IMG/VR virus record: IMGVR_UViG_3300031578_000105
Coordinates: 1 to 44,101 of that record
Length of the DNA: 44,101 nt
Direction: 5' to 3' (one strand)
Origin: a virus
A program made the position numbers and the translations under genes. The first letter of the stretch is position 1; the number at the start of each line of letters is the position of its first letter. Below, one piece after another: positions 1 through 9,886 of this stretch. The notes under the pieces are model-generated. The model worked only from the letters and a program-made list of their open reading frames with translations. It made no database searches and was not told where the DNA came from.

Positions 1-858
1 TAATTTTTCTAGATCACCAGTGCTAGGGTTATAGCCCCACTTACCTGTATTAATCTGTTGACTTATCCAATTATCCCTCTTACTATCTCCAGTAAAAGAC
101 ATCCTATTGCCTGCTCCCATTTCTTTTATAGTAATAAGAGAATTCTTTTTAGGAGGATCTATCTCCTCTCTTTTTTTATTTTCTAACTCATAACTAGAAT
201 TGTTTCCTGTTCTATCAGACTGCTGAGTATTATTTGTATTATTGTAAAAATCTTGATCAAACATAAGTTGACCTTTAGTTTCTTCACTCTCTTGAGCTTT
301 TGGTAGTGATCCACCATCTCTCTTTTTTAGAGTTTTCCAACTACCTTTAGCAAATTCATCTGCTTTTGCTTCTGAATCAAAATAATATACTTCACCTCTT
401 TGTTCAGCAAACTCAAAAGCCTGCATTTCATTACCTTTTGGAAACTCAATCCATGATGTTGGATCAGATGTTTCTTGTCCCTCAATTAAAGGATGTAACA
501 TTGGAATTACTATATATATAGGCTTACCATCATCATCTGTAAATTGCATAGTAGTCATAATGTGTGATGATACATCCCCCATTTCTTTTGTATAGTTTGG
601 TAATAGTTTATTATCTCTATCTACTTTTCTTTGTTTAACTACATTCTTTGATTTATCTTGTGCAGGTTCTTCAAATACCATGTCACCAGGAAATTCATAA
701 TCAAATCCAGGCTGCATAAGTTGTTGATTACCAAGATTGTCTGTACCCATAACTGGAAAGTCAACACCTTTCATAGTAATGTTACCTGATGGTATTACAT
801 TGTATGGATTATTTACATCCTTACTATTTCTTTTATATCCGTCTCTACTTAATTTCAT
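1..858 (-). CDS. Virion-associated protein, C-terminus cut by window edge
   Basis: An open frame of 286 codons runs leftward from an ATG at 858 and leaves the window still open. It begins MKLSRDGYKRNSKDVNNPYN and has the phrase MKGVDFPV near residue 30. I recognise this type of N-terminus from crAss-like phages, where the gene directly follows the large tail gene. The visible part is hydrophilic, without signal peptide or membrane segment, and has a low-complexity Asn/Gln/Ser stretch around residues 205-225. The start codon overlaps the stop of the 2292-aa tail gene as TAATG, so translation is probably coupled. No enzymatic motif can be seen in this part, and any catalytic domain would lie beyond the window. 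A virion role is inferred from position only. Confidence 0.75.
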   Translation of the reverse strand, partial: MKLSRDGYKRNSKDVNNPYNVIPSGNITMKGVDFPVMGTDNLGNQQLMQPGFDYEFPGDMVFEEPAQDKSKNVVKQRKVDRDNKLLPNYTKEMGDVSSHIMTTMQFTDDDGKPIYIVIPMLHPLIEGQETSDPTSWIEFPKGNEMQAFEFAEQRGEVYYFDSEAKADEFAKGSWKTLKKRDGGSLPKAQESEETKGQLMFDQDFYNNTNNTQQSDRTGNNSSYELENKKREEIDPPKKNSLITIKEMGAGNRMSFTGDSKRDNWISQQINTGKWGYNPSTGDLEKL

Positions 859-3800
859 TATCTAAATGATACGTTCATTTTACTATTATTTAATTTTAAT
901 AACATTTTTCTATCTCCTGAGTAATTTTTTCTTAGTAAAAGCATATTATAATAATGTCTAAATTTCTTATGTTGCATTTCAGCTTTTATATAATTAAGAT
1001 TTGCTTGATTTAAATCTTTAATATACCCATTTAATGTTGTTATCCATATTGGTCTTTCTATTCCTGTAAATTCTCCTCTATCATCTGTAATATCCCAGAA
1101 CTGATTAAATCTATATTTTTGTTCTTCTTTAGAATACAAAATTTGTATATTTGTAGGATTATTAATTATAGGGTATTGATTTAACAACACAACATTATTC
1201 TTAGGACTAAGATCAAGTGTAAGTAAACCTGATACTTGTTCTGAGTTATATATGATAGCTTCATCAAAATTCCAATCTAGATCATGCCATCTATCTACAC
1301 CTATCATTTGTTGTGGTCTTGGAAGATTAAAGTTTTTAAAAACATAAGCTTCCATTTGATATTCAATACTTCTTAAAGTATTAACAACTTGACCTGAATT
1401 TTCTATTAGCGTTATTTCCCATGGATAATCTTGTCCATAATAATTTGCAAATAAATCATTTCTAACATTATGTTTCCATATACCACCCACAGTATAATTT
1501 GCAGGTACACATTGTTCATATTCCCAATGACAAATTTGAGGATCAGTATTTACATGACCAGGAGTATCATATGTAATAAGATTATCACAGCTTCCTGTTA
1601 ACCATGTTGTTGCTAAAGATGGATCTACTACAGGTATTGGTGGACATTCACACCATACTTTTTTACATATTGGAGGATTCATTGAATTACATGGTTGAGC
1701 TGCAGGTACTTCTATATAACCATCAGGACATTCACATGATAAATCTGGATCCAAAGTTACTTTTGCAGGTAAATAATCAACAAATACATTTGCAAGATCT
1801 GAACCTGATACAGTAATACAACATTCTCCATCTAAAAATGAATATCCTGGAGGGCATTGAGGGATAGTAGTAGTTGTTGTTTTAGATGTCATAAAATGAT
1901 TGATACTATTAAATGACAATTCAGGGTGCCAATCATGGAATGAAATCCAAGCTTTTGCTTTTGGATCATAACTAACTGTCCAAGAAACATCTTGGAAGTA
2001 TGTTGGATTTTCTAATTGATAAGGTATATATGTTAATACATCTTCATAAATAGGATCTACTGATTGCATACAATCACATATTTCGTCTACGGCATTATAT
2101 GTACAATCAGCTGGACATTGTGGTAAAATACCTGGGCATATCTTTTCTACAAGATCATTAACAATACCTGGTACATTTGCATCTTGAAAATCACCAGCCA
2201 TATATGGATTTGGATCATTAGTAAAATAATCTGATCCAGCAACAGACTGTGCATAATCTAATTCTGCAAGTGTTGGTGGAATGTTATTTTTTAACCAACC
2301 TGGTATTATTTCATATTGACCTCTAAAGTTAGAATTTAATGGATCTTGATATTGAGGATTATTATGAATATTAACATTTATCCATTTAATTATATTATCA
2401 GGTTGTGCTACACCAATTCCACCTACAACCCCAGTATCAGGTACTGTTGGTACCATAGGAGGTGTTACAGGGTTTGCAACAAATGTTGCTGATGTACTTG
2501 AATTAGTATAAACAGGACGTGTAACAGAACGATCAACACAAGGAACTGCATAGGCAGGAGGACAAAGAGCAATATAATTAGTACCTCCAAAACCAGTTGT
2601 AGTTGCATCCCATCCATCATTTAATATTACTAATTTCTTAGGAGTCATAGGTCTACTACCTGCTCCAAATAAAGCATTTGTACCTGACCATACTGCATCT
2701 GCATACCCAGTACCTGAAGTAACATTACAAGGAGTAGGGTACGTAATACATGTATAAGCATTTATCCATCCTCCTGTAATATTATTACTGACATCTACTT
2801 GAGCAATTAAATTATCATTAAAAGTTAATCCTATAGGACCCAATAAAGGATTACCAGCAATTTGTCCTGCACTATATTCACCAAGTGCAAAAGCTCTAGT
2901 ACCCCATCCCATAACACCTATTTGTGTATTACCTAATGCCATAGAATCTCTAAATACATTAACAAAACCTTTTACAAGATCTTGCATTGCTTGAACATTA
3001 TTATTACCAACAATTGAACCAGAACAATCTATAGCAAGCATAATATCAAGTTCACAAAGTGGTGGAGGTGGGCCAAATGGTATATCAGTCCAAATCCTTT
3101 CACACATAAGTGTAACAGGATTATATGTAAATCCATCAGGACATGTTATTATTTGATCAACATTATTACATGCTGTTTCATTATAATAAAATCCTTCACA
3201 AGGTATATATTCAATACATGGTGAATTTGTATAAGTATCTGATACATTAAAATCTCTTTTTGAAAAATATACTATATCATTATTAGTATCATATACTGTT
3301 TGGCATCCTGCAGCAAGTACAGGATTATCAATCATTTGAGGACATGGTTCTATTTCAGGAAAAGTTGCTAATAATTGAGATGGTAAATATTTATTAAACC
3401 ACCACTTCATCCCTTGATTTGTAATATTAAGTAACCCATTTGCATCTGTTTGAAATATTTTTCCTTGTTCTTGAGATATATAAAATAAACCCATTGGTGT
3501 ATTTAAAACAGCTCTGGAACTTTCAGAAGAACCATATTCATGAGAAACATCAGAGTTTACTATTTCTTTCCAGTTTCTATCTACAAATAAACCTCCGTCA
3601 CCTAAAGTTACTTTAGTACCAGCATCAGTTGTTAATACATCATTACCTGTAAAGTATTGTGGAGATAATTTTGGGAATAATACTATAGCTCCAGTTTGAC
3701 TAATAGGCTTAATAGTATTTATACTATCTTTAAATTCTTTATAATTTAAGGGAAGGAATACTCTCCAAAAATCTTTCTTTGCTTCTTTTTTAGCTTGTAA

Positions 3801-6800
3801 TGAATATATAAGTCTTTTGTGCCATGTTGTGTAACATGTCTCTGCTACTAATGGATCATACCATCTAGGTTGTATATCACCCCATGATATTGTTCTATTC
3901 CATTGTTGATCTATACTAAGTGATTTATCATATTTATAGTAATTTCCTTTTTTAATTATATCTACATGAAATAATTCTGTTAATGGTGTATACGTTAATC
4001 TATCATAGTGTCTTTTATTACTATCTTCTCCCCAATCTCTTTGAGCTAAATTTAATTCTGATTCTACAAAGAAATCATTAATACCATTACAATGTAAATA
4101 CATATATCCTTCATGTATGGTAAATAAAGAACCTGTACCACCAATTCCTTGAAATAAACTCACCCCACCAACCCCCCAACCACCAATTGTACAAGCCAAT
4201 GGATCTCTGTCTAAATAATAATAATCATTTGGTAAAGCATCAGCAAAAGTAGTGCCTATACCTGTAATCCAGTTAAGACCTCCAAAAGCTGTACATAATT
4301 CATCAAGTCTATACTTCTCTGTATTCATCCAATATGTTGGGAAAGGTACATTAGCATATAATCTATAATCATAAGTAAAACCATCTCTTTCATTTTCATG
4401 TAAATAATCCCAGAAAAATGGCATAATAGATTTTTCTGTATATCTATTTATATAGCAATCTCCACCAAATAAAGGTTGTGAATTAAATCTTGTGAGAGTG
4501 CTTATTATAGGATTATTTGATGCATCAACAGGAATTTGTGATTCAAATAATTCAACACATCCTCTAATAGGTATTTGTCTTATATCTTCTAGTTGTCCAT
4601 ATTGATTATCTTTATTAAATTTTAAAGCACAATAATGTGCTGAAATATTTGACCTTCTTGTACTCTGAGGTGTTGTCCAAGGACTACTACCTCCTCCAGG
4701 AGCTGTACCAATAGTAAACTTAGAATTATCTCCTGGTAGACCAAATGTTCCAGGCAATGGTAAATTACCATTAGGATTAGAAATTTGTAAAGCAACTGTT
4801 GTAGGTCTATTTAAATTATTTATTCTGACATTAGCATTTAACTGTGATATAGCACCATTTAAATAAGCTCCGTCATCTACATTATGTCTATGGATTGAAC
4901 CAGGAGGTAACTGTGTCATATTTCTATACCAACCATGACTATTATATTTATATACATAATCTTTCCAACTTGATAAATTGTATATAAGATCAATAATTTC
5001 TTGACCACCTGTAGCAATATAATTTAAGAATGATTGTATACCTCCAAAAAGTCCTATTCCTAAAGGTATACTACTATGTCTTGTTCCTTCATATTCTAAT
5101 GTTTGTCCTGCACCTATTGTACCTGGAGTAGCTACAAACGCTGCTGCTTGAGTTGTATTCCATGTATTTACACCAAATCCATTTGCAACAGAACCTAAAG
5201 CACCACCAGAAACTAAAAATAGACTATTAGCTGCTGTTTCCGTTGCAAAATAAGCACCATTAGAAGCTGTTTGTGCAGCAGGATGTAATCCAACAGCAGC
5301 AAACCCACCTGGGGCTCTATTAGTACTAGGAGCTCCACCCATAGTAGCTGGATTAGGTACAGGTGTATTTGCTCCTGTAACGGTATTAAGATTACTTGTT
5401 GTTCCAATATCAGCTCCAACTGATGCAGTTAAAAGAGGAGGTGGAACAACAACGGAAGTAGTTTCTCCATAAGTACTACCATAAGCACCTACTTCAGTAT
5501 GTAAATGACTAACTGTTTCTGATGCTAATATAGGTCCTGGTTCTATAGCTAGATCAAGAGTTTTTGGTGCTTCAAACTTTCTATTTTTTTGACCCCTCAT
5601 TTCATATATAGCATATCCAATACCAATAAATAATGCTAGTAAAGCAGTAGAGTTTCTTAATAGTTTTTCTCCTGGATGTTTTTCAGAAGGCTTAAAAGAT
5701 CCTGTAGCACCACCAGATATAACACCATATGATTTTAATTCATAAGCATTTAGATAAGGTCTATTAAACATTAAATCTGGAGAATGAAATGTAAGATGAT
5801 TATTAGAAAATGTATTATATTGAAGCGCCATTCCAGCTCCACCCGATGATGGTCCATTATCACAACCTTGATACCAATCTAAATAACCTTGGTTAGTCCA
5901 AGCCTGTGAAGGACCTGCTGAAGTACCCGCACTACTTGGTCCTTTTATATAAGGATCAGCAGTAAGATCATTATATGGGTAATTTGGAATATAAAATAGT
6001 GTTGCACCATCATCACTACCTACAGAATCTGTAGGGATATATTGCATCATATTCTTTATTATACCTTTTCCTAAGATAGATTTATTTCCTTCACGTGATC
6101 CTACTAAAAATTCATAACCAACTATATTTGGTATAAGGCTTCCATCATTATATCTAGGCCATGCAATATTTGTAAATTCTACACCTAATATATATATACC
6201 ATTTCCTCCTGCTGTTGATCTATTAGTAGTTCCATCTACAGCTGTATTATCATCTGGAAATTTATGATGTCTAATAGGCATTCCACAATTACCACCATAT
6301 CTACTTACATCTTGTGGATAAAGTTCTGTAGACTCCCAGTAAGCCATTGCACCTCTAGTTCTAATAATTCCACCATCAGGTTGTATTACATTAATATTTG
6401 AATTTGTAGTCCATGCAGTATTAGTTACTTTCCAAACTGTATCTGTAGGATCTAATGCATTAGGATCTCCAGGTACTGATAAAGTTTCTAATATAGGCAA
6501 ACCAAGATAATTAACATTTGTAGCTAATCTTCCTGGTATGTGATATGATGATGAACGTTCTCCTGTATTATAAATAAATCTTATAAAGAACGCATATGTT
6601 TCATCTCTAAGAAATGTAGGTTTATTTCCTCCGTCGTAATAGTAATCTGCTGGGTATTCTACAGATACCCAATTACTACTAATCATATTTGCTAAAGGTT
6701 GATAATTAAAATCAAATTGATTTGTTGGTTGCGTTCTAACTAAATAATCATTAACAACAAACATTCCTTTAGATTTTTCATATGCTGATCTTCTTATAGG

Positions 6801-7736
6801 AATATATGAAAGAGGAACTGATTTTAATTTTTGATCAATAGAATCTATTTTAATTGTTCTTTGTTCTGTACTATATGTTCCAATTTCTTTTGCTTGTGGT
6901 TCTTGTTGTGTATTAGAATACATAACAAGTTGATATGCATCAAACTCTGTATCAAGATTAGATATTGTTAATATCAATGATCCTGATGAGTCGTCATGCT
7001 CAAATAAAGATTGACTATTTGATATACCTATATAATCTCCGTATACTTGATCATTTACTGTATATGCAATAAATGCTTGGTATGTACCATTTCTTAAAGA
7101 TCCTCCTTCAGGAGCTTTTTGTAGATCAAGACAAGGGGTATCAATTAATGGAGCTAATCTAATTCTTTCACAATCTAATGTTAATGGTAGTACATTTTGA
7201 TAAACAGCACATGCAACACCATCTATATTTGGCCCTGATGTTTGTATCTGTAAGTATGGAGGCTCATCTAATATAAGTGTTCTTGAAGGATTTAAATTAT
7301 CATCCCAATACACTTGATACTTGCATTCAAAATTTTCTTTTGCTGCACCTATAATTAAATTCTGTCTATTAAAATTTAAACAAGGATCATTTATTAATCT
7401 AGTATATTCACATTTACTATCATCAAATGTTCCTATTTCAGAAGATACATCATCTGTTGAAAAAATTGCCCAATGATCTCCATATATATGTATTGATCCT
7501 ATTATTGTATATGGAATTTCAGCACATTCAAAATTAGCTGGTTCATTTCCTATAACTCCTGTATCACCATCTATAGAATTATTTATTGTATTAATAGCAT
7601 GTTCCCAAACTTCTTTACTTGATATGGAAGAAAATGTATCCTTTATCATACCCTTCATAAACAAATTTGTTTCTGTTGAAGAAGTTTCTTGTGGTAATGT
7701 AAGGTTTTTTTGTTTTTCTTTGTTTTTCTTTGCCAT
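858..7736 (-). CDS. Giant tail protein (crAss-like muzzle type) with inserted von Willebrand A domain
   Basis: This 2292-aa protein sits next to the tail ring genes, where crAss-like phages encode their large tail muzzle protein. The N-terminal part (about 1-600) is beta-rich and contains phrases familiar from that family, such as IPNYPYNDLTADPYIKG. Residues about 690-710 form a hydrophobic segment (LLALFIGIGYAIY), possibly membrane-inserting or buried in the tail. Around 1560-1790 there is a von Willebrand A-like domain: LDIMLAIDCSGS gives the DxSxS metal site, and VILNDGWD supplies a later acidic residue. Cys-containing phrases of the CPDGFTYNPVTLMCE kind follow the vWA region and recur downstream. 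The last 300 residues return to family-like sequence. It is unusually long for a muzzle, and the vWA and Cys-rich parts look like insertions. Muzzle identity is inferred from context; the vWA call is from sequence. Confidence 0.7.
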   Translation of the reverse strand: MAKKNKEKQKNLTLPQETSSTETNLFMKGMIKDTFSSISSKEVWEHAINTINNSIDGDTGVIGNEPANFECAEIPYTIIGSIHIYGDHWAIFSTDDVSSEIGTFDDSKCEYTRLINDPCLNFNRQNLIIGAAKENFECKYQVYWDDNLNPSRTLILDEPPYLQIQTSGPNIDGVACAVYQNVLPLTLDCERIRLAPLIDTPCLDLQKAPEGGSLRNGTYQAFIAYTVNDQVYGDYIGISNSQSLFEHDDSSGSLILTISNLDTEFDAYQLVMYSNTQQEPQAKEIGTYSTEQRTIKIDSIDQKLKSVPLSYIPIRRSAYEKSKGMFVVNDYLVRTQPTNQFDFNYQPLANMISSNWVSVEYPADYYYDGGNKPTFLRDETYAFFIRFIYNTGERSSSYHIPGRLATNVNYLGLPILETLSVPGDPNALDPTDTVWKVTNTAWTTNSNINVIQPDGGIIRTRGAMAYWESTELYPQDVSRYGGNCGMPIRHHKFPDDNTAVDGTTNRSTAGGNGIYILGVEFTNIAWPRYNDGSLIPNIVGYEFLVGSREGNKSILGKGIIKNMMQYIPTDSVGSDDGATLFYIPNYPYNDLTADPYIKGPSSAGTSAGPSQAWTNQGYLDWYQGCDNGPSSGGAGMALQYNTFSNNHLTFHSPDLMFNRPYLNAYELKSYGVISGGATGSFKPSEKHPGEKLLRNSTALLALFIGIGYAIYEMRGQKNRKFEAPKTLDLAIEPGPILASETVSHLHTEVGAYGSTYGETTSVVVPPPLLTASVGADIGTTSNLNTVTGANTPVPNPATMGGAPSTNRAPGGFAAVGLHPAAQTASNGAYFATETAANSLFLVSGGALGSVANGFGVNTWNTTQAAAFVATPGTIGAGQTLEYEGTRHSSIPLGIGLFGGIQSFLNYIATGGQEIIDLIYNLSSWKDYVYKYNSHGWYRNMTQLPPGSIHRHNVDDGAYLNGAISQLNANVRINNLNRPTTVALQISNPNGNLPLPGTFGLPGDNSKFTIGTAPGGGSSPWTTPQSTRRSNISAHYCALKFNKDNQYGQLEDIRQIPIRGCVELFESQIPVDASNNPIISTLTRFNSQPLFGGDCYINRYTEKSIMPFFWDYLHENERDGFTYDYRLYANVPFPTYWMNTEKYRLDELCTAFGGLNWITGIGTTFADALPNDYYYLDRDPLACTIGGWGVGGVSLFQGIGGTGSLFTIHEGYMYLHCNGINDFFVESELNLAQRDWGEDSNKRHYDRLTYTPLTELFHVDIIKKGNYYKYDKSLSIDQQWNRTISWGDIQPRWYDPLVAETCYTTWHKRLIYSLQAKKEAKKDFWRVFLPLNYKEFKDSINTIKPISQTGAIVLFPKLSPQYFTGNDVLTTDAGTKVTLGDGGLFVDRNWKEIVNSDVSHEYGSSESSRAVLNTPMGLFYISQEQGKIFQTDANGLLNITNQGMKWWFNKYLPSQLLATFPEIEPCPQMIDNPVLAAGCQTVYDTNNDIVYFSKRDFNVSDTYTNSPCIEYIPCEGFYYNETACNNVDQIITCPDGFTYNPVTLMCERIWTDIPFGPPPPLCELDIMLAIDCSGSIVGNNNVQAMQDLVKGFVNVFRDSMALGNTQIGVMGWGTRAFALGEYSAGQIAGNPLLGPIGLTFNDNLIAQVDVSNNITGGWINAYTCITYPTPCNVTSGTGYADAVWSGTNALFGAGSRPMTPKKLVILNDGWDATTTGFGGTNYIALCPPAYAVPCVDRSVTRPVYTNSSTSATFVANPVTPPMVPTVPDTGVVGGIGVAQPDNIIKWINVNIHNNPQYQDPLNSNFRGQYEIIPGWLKNNIPPTLAELDYAQSVAGSDYFTNDPNPYMAGDFQDANVPGIVNDLVEKICPGILPQCPADCTYNAVDEICDCMQSVDPIYEDVLTYIPYQLENPTYFQDVSWTVSYDPKAKAWISFHDWHPELSFNSINHFMTSKTTTTTIPQCPPGYSFLDGECCITVSGSDLANVFVDYLPAKVTLDPDLSCECPDGYIEVPAAQPCNSMNPPICKKVWCECPPIPVVDPSLATTWLTGSCDNLITYDTPGHVNTDPQICHWEYEQCVPANYTVGGIWKHNVRNDLFANYYGQDYPWEITLIENSGQVVNTLRSIEYQMEAYVFKNFNLPRPQQMIGVDRWHDLDWNFDEAIIYNSEQVSGLLTLDLSPKNNVVLLNQYPIINNPTNIQILYSKEEQKYRFNQFWDITDDRGEFTGIERPIWITTLNGYIKDLNQANLNYIKAEMQHKKFRHYYNMLLLRKNYSGDRKMLLKLNNSKMNVSFR

Positions 7737-7750
7737 TTCTCAATTAATTA

Positions 7751-8638
7751 TCATCTTCGGTTTGGAAAATCACTTCTGAACATATCATAATAATTATGAT
7801 ATTGAGCTTTTCTATTAACTTCCCATATTTTTCTCACTTCTTCAAAATCCGGAGTGTTAACAAAACTAAGAGCATTATTTCTTGCCATTTTTAATTTAGC
7901 TTGTATTAAACCTAATTGTTGTGAAACATTTTCACCATCAAATATCATATTTTCTAAAATTCTTTCTTTAAGAGCATATTCATAATACTCATTACAATAA
8001 GGATGATCAAAGACTAATAGTTCTCCATCATTGTTTTCTAATGTTCCTTGATAACTAATATATACTTTACCTGTTGTAAATGTAGTAAGTAAATATCCGT
8101 CTTGTATTTCTGCTAAATTATTAGATTGTGTATTTAAATTAGGACAATCACAACTTACATTACTTGTACTAGTAATACGTAATGGAAAAAAACTTGAAAA
8201 TTCTCTATATGATGCAGTTCCTAATTTCTGTATTACTGTGTATCCTTCACTATCAGGACATGTTTGAACAATACATACGTTTGCACAATCTTTAGGTATT
8301 GTACAAACATTTGGTTGTCCTGGATCAGGAACCCATTTTGGTTGTGTAGTATCAACATGTGTACCTGAAGGATTTGTATTTACAACTTTATAATCAGAAC
8401 AAACAAATGCGTAATTAAGACTTTTAAAATCAGAAGGTAATTGTGCTTTATTATGTTCTACATCAATTATAACTTCTTTACTTTGATGTATTCTTAAACC
8501 TAAATCATAATTAACACGTGTAGCAACTTTAATTAATTGTTCAGTTTTTATCATTCCTTCTAAATCATAACTAGCAAAATCTATTTTTACATCTTCTAGT
8601 AACTGATTGAATGTTCTGTATTTATGGGATAAACTCAT
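7751..8638 (-). CDS. Tail ring/stabilisation protein (P22 gp4-like, crAss-like Tstab)
   Basis: A 295-aa protein whose N-terminus (MSLSHKYRTFNQLLEDVKID) is a helical bundle of the type seen in podovirus connector proteins, followed by a beta-rich middle and a long helical C-terminus (about 220-290) rich in Lys/Glu/Arg. It lies between another ring-type gene and the giant tail gene. In the crAss-like gene order this is the slot of the P22 gp4-like tail stabilisation protein. Its ATG overlaps the stop of the upstream 223-aa gene as TAATG. It probably forms one of the dodecameric rings below the portal. Two CxC/CxxC clusters in the middle (CDCPN around residue 160) are not typical of the family. 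Assignment rests on order, size and helix pattern. Confidence 0.65.
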   Translation of the reverse strand: MSLSHKYRTFNQLLEDVKIDFASYDLEGMIKTEQLIKVATRVNYDLGLRIHQSKEVIIDVEHNKAQLPSDFKSLNYAFVCSDYKVVNTNPSGTHVDTTQPKWVPDPGQPNVCTIPKDCANVCIVQTCPDSEGYTVIQKLGTASYREFSSFFPLRITSTSNVSCDCPNLNTQSNNLAEIQDGYLLTTFTTGKVYISYQGTLENNDGELLVFDHPYCNEYYEYALKERILENMIFDGENVSQQLGLIQAKLKMARNNALSFVNTPDFEEVRKIWEVNRKAQYHNYYDMFRSDFPNRR

Positions 8639-9309
8639 TATCTATTAGGATTTTTTTTATTATCTGAATCATCTTGTGGAATACTAATTCTTTGTAATAA
8701 AACTGTTAATACTTGTTGTTCTATTTCTGCATAAAGAAATTCAGGAATATTAATTTGTTGTTTATATCTTGGTAAACAATTGTCTTTATCATCACATGTA
8801 AACTTTGATACATCTTCTTGAAAAACACCTTCTAATTTAATTGCATCCCAATAAACATTTGGTAAATATATATAATCATTTAAAAACCAAAAATACTTTG
8901 TATTATTATATTTAAAAGATGTAGTCTTGCTTATAGATGTAAATGTGCCAGGTTGTGTTGGTTGACATTCTATTGAACCATCAATTGAAGATATTGTTCT
9001 AATAAGAGGTCCCCAATATCCTTCAAAGAACGTTGGAAGTTTATCTTTAGTTCTTTTTATAGTTACACCACTTTGAATACCACTACATTCAGCTTCTACT
9101 TTATCAACATCTATTAATTCTAATAGGGGTAATGTTTGCCAAACACTATTAAACTTCATTAATTTATTTGCATGATCTTGTCTTCTCATTAACAATTGAG
9201 CATATTTAATGACCATGCTGTATATAAATCTATCAGTCATAAAAGCATCTTGCATTTCTCCTTTGACTTGATTCCTAACTCTTGATATAATATCTCCTAT
9301 AGTTGTCAT
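8638..9309 (-). CDS. Tail ring / tubular protein (crAss-like Ttub type)
   Basis: A 223-aa protein starting MTTIGDIISRVRNQVKGEMQ, a helical N-terminus typical of head-tail adaptor and tail tubular proteins (T7 gp11-like in the crAss-like family). The middle is beta-rich with aromatic residues (KYFWFLNDYIYLP), and the C-terminal helix (EFLYAEIEQQVLTVLLQRI) resembles the ring-forming helix of adaptors. It ends in an Asp/Lys/Asn-rich tail. The stop overlaps the start of the next gene, so the two rings are probably made together. The function, a ring between portal and tail, is inferred from neighbours and predicted fold pattern. Confidence 0.6.
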   Translation of the reverse strand: MTTIGDIISRVRNQVKGEMQDAFMTDRFIYSMVIKYAQLLMRRQDHANKLMKFNSVWQTLPLLELIDVDKVEAECSGIQSGVTIKRTKDKLPTFFEGYWGPLIRTISSIDGSIECQPTQPGTFTSISKTTSFKYNNTKYFWFLNDYIYLPNVYWDAIKLEGVFQEDVSKFTCDDKDNCLPRYKQQINIPEFLYAEIEQQVLTVLLQRISIPQDDSDNKKNPNR

Positions 9310-9310
9310 T

Positions 9311-9829
9311 TTATTCTTTTTTATACATATCTGCTACTCTTTTTTTATTACCCATTACAATGTATTTTCTCCATTCTTTAGGGTATATCTTTGCAACAGC
9401 TCTTTTAAATTGTCTTATGGCTTTAAATTGCCAAAGTTCTCTATTTCTAAAACGGTACTTAGTAGAATAATTAGTGTAGAATATTTTTGCAATGTTACCA
9501 TTTGTTTCCCAGTTTTTATTTTGTATTACTTTTCCATATTTTTTAGATACTGAATAATCAGTATTTACATTCTTTGGTGATGGACAAGTTCCTATAAATA
9601 AGTACCCTAAGCTATCTGGTAGTTCTACACCGTTTCTATTTTTTATTACACTATCCCATATTTTTCCATTAAAGCATTTTACAATCTTTTTGAGTTTATC
9701 ATTATCTATATCTGCATATATTGGATATTTTTCTTTAAAATCATTTAACGTTTTAAAGTTTAATAATCCATATACTTTTTCTCTATACCTGGATTTTTTT
9801 AAATCAGGCTTTTTAAAATTGTTTAACAT
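9311..9829 (-). CDS. Basic conserved protein of unknown function in the tail region
   Basis: A 172-aa, strongly basic protein. Its recognisable core is the phrase NGVELPDSLGYLFIGTC (about residues 66-82), which I associate with proteins found repeatedly in crAss-like and other Bacteroidetes phages, although I know no assigned function. The C-terminal third is rich in Arg/Lys with aromatic residues (YRFRNRELWQFKAIRQFKRA) and could bind nucleic acid or contact packaged DNA. There are no membrane segments. It lies one base upstream of the ring-protein gene and behind a promoter-like element at 9843-9859. Start chosen at the ATG at 9829. Confidence 0.65.
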   Translation of the reverse strand: MLNNFKKPDLKKSRYREKVYGLLNFKTLNDFKEKYPIYADIDNDKLKKIVKCFNGKIWDSVIKNRNGVELPDSLGYLFIGTCPSPKNVNTDYSVSKKYGKVIQNKNWETNGNIAKIFYTNYSTKYRFRNRELWQFKAIRQFKRAVAKIYPKEWRKYIVMGNKKRVADMYKKE

Positions 9830-9842
9830 ACATTATACATTT

Positions 9843-9859
9843 ATAATTTACAAAAAATA
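9843..9859 (-). promoter_or_regulatory. Candidate leftward promoter (TATTTTTTG TAAATTAT type)
   Basis: On the minus strand this reads TATTTTTTGTAAATTAT, close to the element seen upstream of several other leftward genes here (consensus about TAnnTTTGTATATTA). It lies about 14-30 bases before the ATG at 9829. The TAnnTTTG core resembles the Bacteroidetes -7 box, with one extra base here. No TTG at the usual -33 distance is visible. Confidence 0.4.
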
Positions 9860-9886
9860 ACTCAGTTATAAAAGTTTAATACTGGA

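Noticed and set aside
858-7736. Stop-codon recoding as in some crAss-like phages
   Set aside because: Large genes are open under the standard code, and TAG ends the 184-aa and 427-aa genes at sensible places followed by terminators.
9311-9829. Homing endonuclease in the tail region
   Set aside because: No GIY-YIG, LAGLIDADG or HNH signature could be seen in the 172-aa protein; the basic composition alone is not enough.
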